64,000 bases of DNA from Mesorhizobium amorphae (GCA_003240775.1 QFNI01000006.1:1-64000); one strand, 5' to 3'. Numbered from the stretch's first letter, positions 52,670-62,239 are shown. Numbers and translations: made by a program. Notes: generated by a model from the letters alone, not told the origin.

Positions 52670-53217
52670 GGAATCTGCGTGGGTTCGGCGCGGGGAAAAA
52701 ACACCTTGCCCGCCAAGATGTCATCGAGCGGCTGGGCTTGGAGCGTGGTCACCGCCTCTCTTACATAGTGCGCGAGCGACCCTGCTGCACTGTCGGTTGC
52801 CTGGCCCGGACGGATATTCCGCGCGAGCGCATCGGCCAGCGCCGCCATGTCGCCCGCCGCGATCGCATCCGAATAGGACTTGGTGCGGCCGTAGAACATG
52901 CGGGCGAGCTTCTTCACCCGCTTGGGGATGCCCATGTCGCCGATGCCGAGCTCGCGCAGCGACTGGTCCACATCTGCAAAAAAGGTGTCGGTCACTTCCT
53001 GCGCGACGCCGCGCGCGGCCGGTCCCTGCTCCTGCAGGCGGCCGAGCAAGAGAAAGGTGTGGAGGCCGATCATCTCGAAGCGGCCGAGCGGCGTGTCCGG
53101 CACAAGCCAGTCGCGATAAAGCGTCGGCTGCCGCGCAGCCGCCACGATCTCGGCATAGAGGCTCGCCACGATGGCTTGGTTGACCCGGCGTTTTCTGCCG
53201 AAAAGTCGATCGAGCAT
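52666..53217 (-). CDS. Ubiquinol-cytochrome c chaperone (CBP3-like)
   Basis: This 183-residue protein of the Ubiq_cyt_C_chap family shows GLHTFLLLGRLQEQG and FFADVDQSLRELGIGDMGIPKRVKKLARMFYGR. Mitochondrial CBP3 helps assemble cytochrome b of the bc1 complex, and the bacterial protein probably does the same. The ATG at 53217 gives the usual start. It is divergent from bamE with 143 bases between and coupled to the DUF177 gene. Confidence 0.9.
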   Translation of the reverse strand: MLDRLFGRKRRVNQAIVASLYAEIVAAARQPTLYRDWLVPDTPLGRFEMIGLHTFLLLGRLQEQGPAARGVAQEVTDTFFADVDQSLRELGIGDMGIPKRVKKLARMFYGRTKSYSDAIAAGDMAALADALARNIRPGQATDSAAGSLAHYVREAVTTLQAQPLDDILAGKVFFPRAEPTQIP

Positions 53218-53360
53218 GAGGGATTCCGACGCTGGCGTGAGTTTGCCGGCATTGTTGCAACAGGGCGAAGGCTGGTTTACCGCTTCGCCCGCGCCGATCA
53301 AGGGCGGGGAACGGCGAACCTTCGCCGGCCCTTCGCGGCGGACACGAATGGGGGCAGGAT

Positions 53361-53864
53361 TTGACGGCGAGCATCACGCGCAACTGGAATGGCCTGATCG
53401 CTCTCGCGGTTTGCGGGCTTGCCGTATCCGGCTGCTCCACGGCGGAGAATCTGGGGCTGGCCCCCGGCGAGACGCTGACGCAAGGCTATGTGATCGACCA
53501 GCAGCAGATCGATTCCGTGCCTGTGGGCTCGAGCCGCGAGCAGGTGCTGCTGGCGCTCGGCACGCCTTCGACAACGGCGACCTTCGACAACGAGGTTTTC
53601 TACTACATCTCCCAGACGCGCCGCCGCAGCGTGGCCTTCATGAACCCCAAGCTCGTGGATCAGCGCATCCTGGCGGTCTATTTCGGCGCGGACGGGCGTG
53701 TTGCCAATGTCGCGAATTACGGAATGAAGGACGGTCGCGTGTTCGACTTCATCTCGCGCACCACGCCTACCGGCGGCCGCGACGAGAACTTCCTGGGCCG
53801 CATCCTGCAGGGCGCGGGCGGCGCGCTTCCGAGCTTGCCGGGCCAGCAGCGCCCCGGCGCCTGA
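53361..53864 (+). CDS. bamE: Outer membrane protein assembly factor BamE (SmpA/OmlA)
   Basis: This small outer-membrane lipoprotein of the beta-barrel assembly machine has 167 residues. The lipobox is LAVSGC with Cys25 lipidated, and the SmpA domain contains GSSREQVLLALGTPSTTATFDNEVFYYISQ. The C-terminus is extended by a glycine/proline-rich tail. The start is TTG at 53361 with AGGA just upstream. It converges on hppA across a strong terminator. Confidence 0.93.
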   Translation: MTASITRNWNGLIALAVCGLAVSGCSTAENLGLAPGETLTQGYVIDQQQIDSVPVGSSREQVLLALGTPSTTATFDNEVFYYISQTRRRSVAFMNPKLVDQRILAVYFGADGRVANVANYGMKDGRVFDFISRTTPTGGRDENFLGRILQGAGGALPSLPGQQRPGA

Positions 53865-53879
53865 CGAACCTTTCCGACG

Positions 53880-53915
53880 AAAAAGGCCCGCGGGATCGCT
53901 CCCGCGGGCCTTTTT
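53880..53915. terminator. Bidirectional terminator between bamE and hppA
   Basis: A perfect 16-base stem with loop TCGC has five A at one end and five T at the other, so it can end transcription in both directions. Confidence 0.92.
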
Positions 53916-53931
53916 CGTTGGGCTTCGCTTT

Positions 53932-56127
53932 TCAGTGCGCGAGCACGGCGAGAAGCAGGAGCGCCACGATGTTGGTGATCTTGATGGCGGGGTTCACTGC
54001 GGGGCCGGCCGTGTCCTTGTAGGGATCGCCCACCGTGTCGCCGGTGACGGAAGCCTTGTGGGCTTCCGAGCCCTTGAGGTGGCGCGTGCCGTCCTTGTCG
54101 ACGAAGCCATCCTCGAAGCTCTTCTTGGCGTTGTCCCATGCGCCACCGCCCGACGTCATGGAGATCGCGACGAAGAGGCCGTTGACGATCACGCCGAGCA
54201 GGGAAGCGCCGAGCGCCGCAAAGGCCGACGCTTTGGAACCCGAGATCAGAAGCACGCCGAAATAAACGAAGAGCGGCGCGAGCACGGGCAGCAGCGAGGG
54301 GATGATCATCTCCTTGATCGCCGCCCGCGTGAGGATATCGACCGCACGCGCGTAGTTCGGCTTCGATGTTCCCGCCATGATGCCGGGGTTCTCCCGGAAC
54401 TGGCGGCGCACCTCCTCGACGATCGAGCCTGCCGCACGCCCCACGGCCGTCATCGCGATGCCGCCGAAGAGGTAGGGGATGAGCCCGCCGAAGATCAGCC
54501 CGGCCACCACATAGGGGTTGGACAGATCGAACGAGATCGTGCCGATGTCGGCGAAGTAGGGGTAGGTCGCCGCATTCGCCGTGAAGTATTGCAGGTCGTA
54601 GGAGTATGCGGCGAAGAGCACGAGGGCGCCGAGGCCCGCAGAGCCGATGGCGTAGCCCTTGGTGACGGCCTTGGTGGTGTTGCCGACCGCATCCAGCGCA
54701 TCGGTCGACTGGCGCACTTCCTTGGGCAGGCCCGACATCTCGGCGATGCCGCCGGCATTGTCCGTCACCGGGCCGAAGGCGTCGAGCGCCACGATCATGC
54801 CGGCAAGGCCGAGCATGGTGGTGACGGCGATCGCCGTGCCGAAGAGGCCGGCGAGCTGGAAGGTGGAGATGATGCCGCCCACGATCACGATGGCCGGCAA
54901 GGCCGTGGATTCGAGCGACACGGCCAGACCCTGGATCACGTTGGTGCCGTGGCCGGTGACGGACGCCTGCGCGATGGAGTTGACCGGGCGCTTGTTGGTG
55001 CCGGTGTAGTATTCGGTGATGACCACGATCAGCCCCGTCACGAGCAGGCCGATCAGGCCGCAGATGAAGAGGTTGAGGCCGGTGATGCCGGAAGCGGCGG
55101 CGGTGGTCGCCGCATTGCCCACGGCGGCCGTTGCATTGGCGGCTTCCGCCGCAGCCGTTGCCGGGATTTCGCCCCAGCCCACGGTGAGCGAGATGGCAGC
55201 GCCCAGGCCCACCACCGACAGCAGGCCGGTCACGATCAGGCCTTTGTAGAGTGCGCCCATGATCGAGCCGTTGGAGCCAAGCTTCACGAAGAAGGTGCCG
55301 ATGATCGAGGTGATGATGCAGGCGCCGCAGATCAGCAGCGGAAGCAGCATCACGTTGCCGAGCGCAGCCGATGTGCCGAAGAAGATGGCGGCGAGAACCA
55401 TGGTGGCAACCACGGTCACGGCGTAGGTCTCGAAGAGGTCGGCCGCCATGCCCGCGCAGTCGCCGACATTGTCGCCGACATTGTCCGCGATGGTGGCGGG
55501 GTTGCGCGGATCATCCTCGGGAATGCCGGCTTCCACCTTGCCCACGAGATCGCCGCCGACATCCGCGCCCTTGGTGAAGATGCCGCCGCCCAGACGCGCG
55601 AAGATCGAGATCAGCGAGGCGCCGAAGCCGAGCGAAACGAGGGCGTCGATCACCGCGCGATCGTTGGGTGCGAACTGCATGGGGCCGATCAGAACGGCGT
55701 AGTAGACGGCAACGCCCAGCAGCGCCAAGCCGGCGACGAGGAGGCCCGTGATGGCGCCCGACTTGAAGGCGATGTCGAGGCCGGCGGCAAGGCTGTTCGA
55801 TGCGGCCTGCGCGGTGCGCACATTGGCGCGCACGGAGACGTGCATGCCGATGAAGCCCGCGACGCCCGAAAGCACGGCGCCGATCAGAAAGCCGATCGCG
55901 GCCACGCCGGAAAGCAGCCAGTAGGCGAGAAGAAGGACGACCACGCCCACGATGGCGATGGTGGTGTATTGCCGGGTGAGATAGGCCTGCGCGCCCTCGC
56001 GGATCGCGGCCGAGATCTCCTGCATGCGCGCATTGCCTTGGTCTGCCGCGAGCACCGACTGGGTGGCCCATATGGCATAAACAATAGACAGCACGCCGCA
56101 GGCGATGACGACATAAAGCATGGTCAT
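53932..56127 (-). CDS. hppA: Membrane-bound proton-translocating pyrophosphatase
   Basis: This 731-residue, 16-helix-type membrane enzyme hydrolyses pyrophosphate and pumps protons. The catalytic loops are present: DVGGDLVGKVEAGIPEDDPRNPATIADNVGDNVGD and, near the end, GGAWDNAKKSFEDG. In GNTTKAVTKG, Lys486 is the residue that in this family marks potassium-independent proton pumps; potassium-dependent ones have Ala there. The ATG at 56127 has GAGGA upstream. It is convergent with bamE. Confidence 0.96.
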   Translation of the reverse strand: MTMLYVVIACGVLSIVYAIWATQSVLAADQGNARMQEISAAIREGAQAYLTRQYTTIAIVGVVVLLLAYWLLSGVAAIGFLIGAVLSGVAGFIGMHVSVRANVRTAQAASNSLAAGLDIAFKSGAITGLLVAGLALLGVAVYYAVLIGPMQFAPNDRAVIDALVSLGFGASLISIFARLGGGIFTKGADVGGDLVGKVEAGIPEDDPRNPATIADNVGDNVGDCAGMAADLFETYAVTVVATMVLAAIFFGTSAALGNVMLLPLLICGACIITSIIGTFFVKLGSNGSIMGALYKGLIVTGLLSVVGLGAAISLTVGWGEIPATAAAEAANATAAVGNAATTAAASGITGLNLFICGLIGLLVTGLIVVITEYYTGTNKRPVNSIAQASVTGHGTNVIQGLAVSLESTALPAIVIVGGIISTFQLAGLFGTAIAVTTMLGLAGMIVALDAFGPVTDNAGGIAEMSGLPKEVRQSTDALDAVGNTTKAVTKGYAIGSAGLGALVLFAAYSYDLQYFTANAATYPYFADIGTISFDLSNPYVVAGLIFGGLIPYLFGGIAMTAVGRAAGSIVEEVRRQFRENPGIMAGTSKPNYARAVDILTRAAIKEMIIPSLLPVLAPLFVYFGVLLISGSKASAFAALGASLLGVIVNGLFVAISMTSGGGAWDNAKKSFEDGFVDKDGTRHLKGSEAHKASVTGDTVGDPYKDTAGPAVNPAIKITNIVALLLLAVLAH

Positions 56128-56297
56128 TGCCGAGTGTCCTCAGGATTGGATGAGCCCGGCACACCGCACCGGACGTATGAAGATACGAACGTCCCGGAGT
56201 TTGACGCTCCTCCCCGACGGCCGTCGCCCGAGGTTATGGGAGACCGCGCGGGGCAGCGTCAAGTTATCGCAGGGTTTTGGGCGGGGGAAACCGTTCC

Positions 56298-57506
56298 TCA
56301 AGCCGGCTGGGGGGTCGTGCGCAGCGCAAGCCAGGCGAGGGCTGCCAGGCAAAGGGCGCAGACGGGCAGCACCGCCCAGTTCAGCATGTCCCAGCCATAG
56401 GCATTGAGCACGAGGCCCGACAGAAGCGAGGCGGTGGCGACCGAGCCGAAGAGCACGAAATCGTGGAAGCCCTGCGCGCGGCTTTTCTCGGAGGGGCGGT
56501 AGGTGGATGCCACGATCGCGGTCGAGCCGATGAAGCCGAAATTCCAGCCGAGACCGAGCAGCACGAGCGAGGTCCAGAACTGCCAGAGCGCGATGCCCGA
56601 CAGCGCGACGAAAGCGCAGGCGATGAGAAGCGCGAGGCCCACGGCCACGACGCGCTCGGCGCCGAAGCGGCCGATCAGCCGGCCGGTGAAGAAGGACGGG
56701 CCGAACATCGCCATCACATGCCAGGAGATGCCGAGCGTGGCCTCATCGGGCGAGAAGCCGCAGCCCACCATGGCGAGCGGCGCGCCGGTCATCACGAAGG
56801 TCATCAGCGCATAGGTGCCGACGGCGCAAAGCAGCGCCACGGCAAAGCGCGGCTGGCGGATGATTTCGCGCAACGGGCGGGCTGGGGCCTCGGCGGCGTG
56901 ATGGTCGGTCGTTCCCACCGCGGTCGAAGGCAACCGGTTGAGTACGACCGCGCCGATGGCGGACAAGACCAGAAGCGAGGCGAAGGAGCCCGCGAACATG
57001 ACGGGCGCGAAGAGCTCGCGCGTGAAGATCACGATCTGCGGCCCGAGGATGGCCGTGACGATGCCGCCTGCGAGCACGAAGGAAATGGCGCGGGCCTTCA
57101 TGGCGGGCTCGGCGTTGTCGGCGGCCGCAAAGCGGAACTGCTGCACGAAGGAAGCGCCGACGCCGACCAGCAGAAGACCGAGCGCGAACAGCCAGAACCC
57201 TTGCAGGAAGAGGGCAAGCGTAGCGACGGCACCACCTGCGGCAGTCGCGAGCGTTCCGAGCTGGAAGCCGTTGCGCTGGCCGAGCCTGCGCACGAGCCAC
57301 GCGGCGGGCAGCGCGCCGATGGCCACGCCGAGGTTGAAGCCCGTCACGGGCGCAGTCGCGAGCGACTTGTCGGCGGCGAGAAGATATGCGCCTGCGAGGC
57401 CGCCCATGGAGATGGCGATCGGCCCGGCAGAGCCGAGGATCGCGGAGGCCGCAGCCAGAACGAAGGCGGTATCTGTGCCCCGTGCCATAGGCTGCGGCAG
57501 GCTCAC
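56298..57506 (-). CDS. MFS transporter
   Basis: This 402-residue, 12-helix major facilitator protein shows AWLVRRLGQRNGFQLGTL between helices 2 and 3 and STYRPSEKSRAQGFHDFVLFG in the second half. The substrate is unknown. The likely start is GTG at 57506, which overlaps the nusB stop as GTGA and has a G-rich ribosome binding site; an ATG at 57488 has none. It is the last gene of the riboflavin-nusB run. Confidence 0.87.
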   Translation of the reverse strand: MSLPQPMARGTDTAFVLAAASAILGSAGPIAISMGGLAGAYLLAADKSLATAPVTGFNLGVAIGALPAAWLVRRLGQRNGFQLGTLATAAGGAVATLALFLQGFWLFALGLLLVGVGASFVQQFRFAAADNAEPAMKARAISFVLAGGIVTAILGPQIVIFTRELFAPVMFAGSFASLLVLSAIGAVVLNRLPSTAVGTTDHHAAEAPARPLREIIRQPRFAVALLCAVGTYALMTFVMTGAPLAMVGCGFSPDEATLGISWHVMAMFGPSFFTGRLIGRFGAERVVAVGLALLIACAFVALSGIALWQFWTSLVLLGLGWNFGFIGSTAIVASTYRPSEKSRAQGFHDFVLFGSVATASLLSGLVLNAYGWDMLNWAVLPVCALCLAALAWLALRTTPQPA

Positions 57507-58000
57507 GCCACCCCCTGCCCCCGGCCCTCGCCGCGCAGGCGACGCGCCACGCGATCGAGCACCGCGTTCACGAGCTTGGGCTCGTCTTCCACATAGAAGG
57601 CCTTGGCGATGTCGACATATTCGGAGACGATCACCGGCACAGGCACATCCTGGCGCTTCAGCAACTCCCAGACGCCTGCGCGCAGGATGGCGCGCAGCGT
57701 GGCGTCCAGGCGCGACAAGGGCCAATCATCGGTGAGCGACTGGCGGATCACCGGGTCGATCGCCTTCTGCTCGGCCACGACGCCCGCGATGATGGTGCGG
57801 AACCACTGGGCGTCGGCCTCACGATATTGCGCGCCGTCCACTTCCTTGCCGAGGCGGAAGGTCTCGTATTCGGCGGCGATCTCGAGCACGCCGGACCCGG
57901 CGAGGTCCATCTGATAGAGTGCCTGCACCGCGCCGAGGCGCGCCGCACCGCGCTTGTTGGCCTGGCGGGGAACCTGTGTGCCGGTCTGCTCGGTGTTCAC
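57503..58000 (-). CDS. nusB: Transcription antitermination factor NusB
   Basis: NusB works with NusE on boxA for rRNA antitermination. The 165-residue product has KRGAARLGAVQALYQMDLAG at the start and VSEYVDIAKAFYVEDEPKLVNAVLDRVAR at the end, both typical. The start is GTG at 58000, with GGGAG eight bases upstream, overlapping the ribH stop as GTGA. Confidence 0.96.
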   Translation of the reverse strand: MNTEQTGTQVPRQANKRGAARLGAVQALYQMDLAGSGVLEIAAEYETFRLGKEVDGAQYREADAQWFRTIIAGVVAEQKAIDPVIRQSLTDDWPLSRLDATLRAILRAGVWELLKRQDVPVPVIVSEYVDIAKAFYVEDEPKLVNAVLDRVARRLRGEGRGQGVA

Positions 58001-58449
58001 GCGGAAAGCTCCCGGCTGACCTCGATCATGCGGAGTGCCGCGCGCGCCGCGCCACCGCCCTTGTCGCTCGCCTCGTCGTCGGAGATCTGCGCGCGCACCC
58101 AGGCCTGCTCCTCGTTCTCGGTGGTGAGGATGCCGTTGCCGATGGCGAGAAGGTGCCGGATCGACAGCTCCATCAGGCCACGGCTGGATTCGTTGGATAC
58201 CACGTCGAAGTGATAGGTCTCGCCGCGGATCACGCAACCGAGCGCGACATAGCCGTCATAGTGCTTGGTGCCGGCCGCGGCCATGGCGATCACGGCCGGG
58301 ATTTCCAGCGCGCCGGGCACGGAGATCACGTCTGCGCTCGCCCCAGCCTCCGCGAGAGCCGCGTGGGCGCCTGCGAGAAGGGCGTCGGAAAGGTCGTCGT
58401 AGAACCGCGCCTCGACGATCAGAAGGTGCGGCGATTGCGTGTTCGGCAT
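57997..58449 (-). CDS. ribH: 6,7-dimethyl-8-ribityllumazine synthase
   Basis: RibH joins the pyrimidine and butanone phosphate to form lumazine, the penultimate riboflavin step. The 150-residue product has VPGALEIPAVIAMAA, GCVIRGETYHFDVVSNESSRGLMEL and a histidine active site (His79 region). It is coupled to nusB. Confidence 0.96.
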   Translation of the reverse strand: MPNTQSPHLLIVEARFYDDLSDALLAGAHAALAEAGASADVISVPGALEIPAVIAMAAAGTKHYDGYVALGCVIRGETYHFDVVSNESSRGLMELSIRHLLAIGNGILTTENEEQAWVRAQISDDEASDKGGGAARAALRMIEVSRELSA

Positions 58450-58627
58450 GGAAGGCTCCGGAAAGGAGCCGGGGAATTAAGCCGAACCGCTCAAGAGGGC
58501 AAGCGGCCCGAGCGCATCAGCGCTTCAACGATCGTTCATGCAGGCGCATGGCGACACAGGCACCAACGACGATGTTCGCGGGAAGGTCGAGCGAGGTTGA
58601 ACCAGACCATCGGATCGCTGGAGGACA

Positions 58628-59248
58628 TCACTTCAAGCCCTCGCGCTCGGCATCGGCCAGGCGCGCGGCGTAGCGGGCCATGGTGTCGATCTCGATGTTC
58701 ACGCGGTCGCCGGCATTCCGCTCGCCCCATGTGGTGACGTCGAGCGAATGGCGGATGAGGAGCACGTCGAAACGCGTGCCTTCCACTCGGTTGACGGTAA
58801 GCGATGTGCCATCGAGCGCGACCGAGCCCTTGGGCGCGACGAAGCGGGCGAGCGCGCGGGGCGCTTCCAGCGTGAAGCGCACGGCGTCGCCTTCCTCGCG
58901 GCGCTCGATGATCTCTGCCGTGCCGTCCACGTGGCCCGAGACGATGTGGCCACCGAGCTCGTCGCCCACTTTGAGCGCGCGTTCGAGATTGAGGCGCGTC
59001 CCCTCACCCCATTGAGCGGCCGTGGTGAGACGCAGCGCCTCTTCCCAGGCTTCCACCGCGAACCACCGGCTGTTGTCTCCTGGCGCAGGCAGCGCCACCA
59101 CGGTCAGGCAGACGCCGCCGCAGGCGATGGAAGCGCCGAGCGCGATGGTCTCGGGCTCGTAGATCGTCTCGATGCGGAAGCGCTTGCCTTCGGGCAGCGG
59201 CTCCACGACCGACAGCGTACCGATGTCGGAAACGATGCCTGTGAACAT
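58628..59248 (-). CDS. ribE: Riboflavin synthase alpha chain
   Basis: This enzyme dismutates two lumazines to riboflavin. The 206-residue protein shows two similar halves: MFTGIVSDIGTL/SGHVDGTAEI and the lumazine-binding repeat GTSLTVNRVEGTRFDVLLIRHSLDVTTWG. The start overlaps the ribD stop (TGATG). About 180 bases without a gene separate it from ribH. Confidence 0.95.
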   Translation of the reverse strand: MFTGIVSDIGTLSVVEPLPEGKRFRIETIYEPETIALGASIACGGVCLTVVALPAPGDNSRWFAVEAWEEALRLTTAAQWGEGTRLNLERALKVGDELGGHIVSGHVDGTAEIIERREEGDAVRFTLEAPRALARFVAPKGSVALDGTSLTVNRVEGTRFDVLLIRHSLDVTTWGERNAGDRVNIEIDTMARYAARLADAEREGLK

Positions 59249-60339
59249 CAGCTCGTCCTTTCCCATTCCCTGCAGAGATCGTCGCCATAGCGGCTTTCGC
59301 GCGCGAGGCGAAATCCTGGGGGCGTTTCGTCCCACCGCAGAGGCGACGCGATGCTACCTGCGCCGATCATCGACGTGCCACGAAAGAGCACGATCCGGTC
59401 CACTAAGTTGTCGGCAAGGAAGGCTCGCGCGGTATCAGCCCCCCCTTCCACCATCAGCGTGGAGACGCCGGTTTCCGCCAGATGGGTCAAAAGAGGCGCG
59501 AGTGCGAAGCGATCAGCCGCCAATTCGGCAGACATGATCGCTACGCCGTGAGCGGCCAAAGACGTTTTGCCTGACGCACCGTTGCCCACGATCACTGTCA
59601 CAGACGGGAAATCCGCAGACCGCACCAGCGCCGATGCAAGTGGGAGCCGCGCGGAGCGGTCGAGCACGAAGCGCTTCGGTGAGCGGGTCTCGAGACCGGC
59701 CAGGCGGACGGTCAGGAGCGGGTCGTCGGCCAGTGCCGTGCCGATCCCGACGAGGATGGCATCGTTCGTCGCGCGCAGCATCTGCACCTGGGCCCTCGCG
59801 ATGGCTCCGGTGATCGGAAGCTGGCCGTTGCCCATTCGGCCGATCATGTCGTCAGGCGAAAGCGCAAGTTTCAGCGTCACATAGGGCCGCTTCCTCTCCG
59901 CGCGCATGAGGTAACCGGGAAGCGCTGAGCGGGCCTCCGCTTCAGACACGCCTTCGGTGACGGCGACGCCGCCCGCGCGCAGGATGGCATAGCCGCGGCC
60001 GGCAACGCGGGGGTCGGGGTCACCCGCTCCGCCAACCACGCGGCTCACACCGGCTGCCACAAGCGCCTCGGCGCATGGCGGGGTTCGGCCGTGGTGGGCA
60101 CAGGGTTCGAGGGTCACATAGGCCGTCGCGCCGCGAGCGCGTTCACCGGCCTCAGCGAGAGCTTGCGTCTCGGCATGCGGTCGGCCGCCGAGCGCGGTCA
60201 CCCCACGCCCCAGGATCGTGCCGTCAGGCGCCACGATCAGCGCACCGACCGAAGGGTTGTCGTCGGTCAGACCCAGATGCCGAAGCGACAGCCGGATCGC
60301 TGCCGCCATGAAGCGGCGATCATCTTCCTCAGTCACCAT
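59248..60339 (-). CDS. ribD: Bifunctional riboflavin biosynthesis deaminase/reductase RibD
   Basis: RibD deaminates and then reduces the pyrimidine intermediate of riboflavin synthesis. The 363-residue protein has an N-terminal deaminase with zinc ligands His55 (HAE), Cys80 and Cys89 (PCAHHGRTPPC) and a C-terminal reductase domain (KRPYVTLKLALSPDDMIG, MVEGGADTARAFL). The ATG at 60339 overlaps the nrdR end by 11 bases; a GTG three bases later is an alternative. Confidence 0.95.
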   Translation of the reverse strand: MVTEEDDRRFMAAAIRLSLRHLGLTDDNPSVGALIVAPDGTILGRGVTALGGRPHAETQALAEAGERARGATAYVTLEPCAHHGRTPPCAEALVAAGVSRVVGGAGDPDPRVAGRGYAILRAGGVAVTEGVSEAEARSALPGYLMRAERKRPYVTLKLALSPDDMIGRMGNGQLPITGAIARAQVQMLRATNDAILVGIGTALADDPLLTVRLAGLETRSPKRFVLDRSARLPLASALVRSADFPSVTVIVGNGASGKTSLAAHGVAIMSAELAADRFALAPLLTHLAETGVSTLMVEGGADTARAFLADNLVDRIVLFRGTSMIGAGSIASPLRWDETPPGFRLARESRYGDDLCREWERTS

Positions 60340-60793
60340 CTCCAGGACCGCCCAGTTCGTGAAGAACCTCCCGGAAGTCCTTGGCCTCGCGGAAATTCCG
60401 ATAGACCGATGCGAAACGCACATAGGCCACGTCATCGAGCGACTTCAGCGCGTCCATCACGAGACGCCCCACATCGTCGGACGAGACCTCACTTTCGCCG
60501 GAGCTCTCGAGCTGGCGCACGATGCCGGTGACGGCGCGGTCAACGCGGTCGGGGTCCACGTCGCGCTTGCGCAGGGCGACGTCGATCGAGCGGCGCAGCT
60601 TGTCGCGGTCGAAGGGCACCTTGCGGCCCGAGCGCTTGGCCACCACGAGATCGCGCAACTGCACACGCTCGAAGGTAGTGAAGCGCCCGCCGCAGACCGG
60701 ACACACGCGGCGGCGACGGATCGCGGCGCCGTCCTCGGCGGGCCGCGAATCCTTCACCTGTGTGTCTTCGGACTGGCAATAAGGACAGCGCAT
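60329..60793 (-). CDS. nrdR: Transcriptional repressor NrdR
   Basis: NrdR senses (d)ATP and represses ribonucleotide reductase genes. The 154-residue product has a zinc ribbon with Cys3, Cys6, Cys31 and Cys34 and an ATP-cone domain starting VAKRSGRKVPFDRDKLRRS. It sits between glyA and ribD, as in many relatives. Confidence 0.96.
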   Translation of the reverse strand: MRCPYCQSEDTQVKDSRPAEDGAAIRRRRVCPVCGGRFTTFERVQLRDLVVAKRSGRKVPFDRDKLRRSIDVALRKRDVDPDRVDRAVTGIVRQLESSGESEVSSDDVGRLVMDALKSLDDVAYVRFASVYRNFREAKDFREVLHELGGPGDGD

Positions 60794-60819
60794 GGGCGGA
60801 ATATGTGGTCGCGACCGCC

Positions 60820-62109
60820 TCAGTTCATCCCGGGATAGAGCGGGAAGCGGTCGGTGAGGGCTATTACCTTCTGCTTGACGGCGGCTTCCACCGCCGCATT
60901 GCCCTCGTCGGAATTCGCAGCCTTCAGCCCGTCCAGCACCTCGGCGATCAGCCCGCCGATCTCGCGGAATTCGGCCTCACCGAAGCCGCGCGTCGTGCCC
61001 GCAGGCGTGCCGAGGCGGATGCCCGAGGTCACGAAGGGCTTTTCGGGGTCGAAGGGAATGCCGTTCTTGTTGGTGGTGATGTTGGCGCGGCCGAGGGCTG
61101 CTTCAGCCCGCTTGCCGGTGGCGTTCTTGGGACGGAGGTCGACCAGCATGGAATGGTTGTCGGTGCCGCCGGACACGATGTCGAGGCCGGTGCCCTTGAG
61201 GCTTTCGGCGAGCGCCTTGGCGTTTTTCAAGATGTTGGCCGCATAGTCCTTGAATTCCGGACGCAGCGCTTCGCCGAAAGCGACCGCCTTGGCGGCGATC
61301 ACGTGCATCAGCGGACCGCCCTGGAGACCGGGGAACACGGCCGAGTTCATCTTCTTCGCGATGGTCTCGTCGTTGGAGAGGATCATGCCGCCGCGGGGCC
61401 CGCGAAGCGACTTGTGGGTGGTGGTGGTCACGACATGCGCATGCGGGAAGGGCGAGGGGTGCGCCCCGCCGGCGACGAGGCCCGCGATGTGGGCCATGTC
61501 CACCATCAGCCAGGCGCCCACAGAATCGGCGATCTCGCGGAAGCGCTTGAAGTCCCAGATGCGGGAATAGGCCGTGCCGCCGGCGATGATGAGCTTGGGC
61601 TTCTCGGCCTGGGCGACGCGCTCCACCTCGTCCATGTCGATCAGGTGGTCGTCGCGGCGCACGCCGTAGGACGCGACCTTGAACCACTTGCCCGACATGT
61701 TGACGGGCGAGCCGTGGGTCAGGTGCCCTCCGGAGTTCAGGTCGAGGCCCATGAAGGTGTCGCCAGGCTGCAGCAGAGCCAAGAAGACCGCCTGGTTCAT
61801 CTGCGAGCCGGAATTGGGCTGCACATTGGCGAAGTTGCAGGAGAAAAGCTTCTTCGCGCGCTCGATGGCTAGTTCTTCCGCGATGTCCACGAACTGGCAG
61901 CCGCCATAGTAGCGCTTGCCCGGATAGCCCTCGGCATACTTGTTGGTCATCACCGAGCCCTGCGCCTCGAGCACGGCGCGGCTGACGATGTTTTCCGAGG
62001 CGATCAGCTCGATCTCATGGCGCTGGCGGCCGAGTTCCTTGCCGATCGCGTCGAAGATTTCGGGGTCGGTCTGGGCGAGCGTGTCGGTGAAGAAGCCGTT
62101 GACTGCCAT
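60820..62109 (-). CDS. glyA: Serine hydroxymethyltransferase
   Basis: GlyA interconverts serine and glycine with tetrahydrofolate. The 429-residue PLP enzyme has ELIASENIVSRAVLEAQGSV at the start and PLP lysine Lys233 in TTTTHKSLRGPRGG. The folate link may be useful to the dimethylglycine-dehydrogenase-like enzyme elsewhere in the window, but glyA here is in a conserved housekeeping position before nrdR. Confidence 0.98.
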   Translation of the reverse strand: MAVNGFFTDTLAQTDPEIFDAIGKELGRQRHEIELIASENIVSRAVLEAQGSVMTNKYAEGYPGKRYYGGCQFVDIAEELAIERAKKLFSCNFANVQPNSGSQMNQAVFLALLQPGDTFMGLDLNSGGHLTHGSPVNMSGKWFKVASYGVRRDDHLIDMDEVERVAQAEKPKLIIAGGTAYSRIWDFKRFREIADSVGAWLMVDMAHIAGLVAGGAHPSPFPHAHVVTTTTHKSLRGPRGGMILSNDETIAKKMNSAVFPGLQGGPLMHVIAAKAVAFGEALRPEFKDYAANILKNAKALAESLKGTGLDIVSGGTDNHSMLVDLRPKNATGKRAEAALGRANITTNKNGIPFDPEKPFVTSGIRLGTPAGTTRGFGEAEFREIGGLIAEVLDGLKAANSDEGNAAVEAAVKQKVIALTDRFPLYPGMN

Positions 62110-62210
62110 GGGGCTCTCCTGCGCAAAAAAGGATGTCGGCGGCGGACTAGCACGCTGCGGAAGCAGCCGTCACGCGGGACCGCGAAATTTCCTGGCTCGC
62201 CCGCGCCGCC

Positions 62211-62239
62211 AAACGAAAAGGGCCGCCCGAAGGCGGCCC
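62211..62239 (-). terminator. Rho-independent terminator of the L,D-transpeptidase gene
   Basis: On the minus strand GGGCCGCC, loop TTCG and GGCGGCCC form a stable hairpin followed by TTTTCGTTT, just downstream of the L,D-transpeptidase stop codon. Confidence 0.85.

Noticed and set aside
53935..56400. Very long open frame antisense to hppA (over 800 codons)
   Set aside because: The minus-strand frame is a clear pyrophosphatase with all motifs. The antisense frame is a GC-skew shadow rich in His, Asp, Gly and Arg with no domain.
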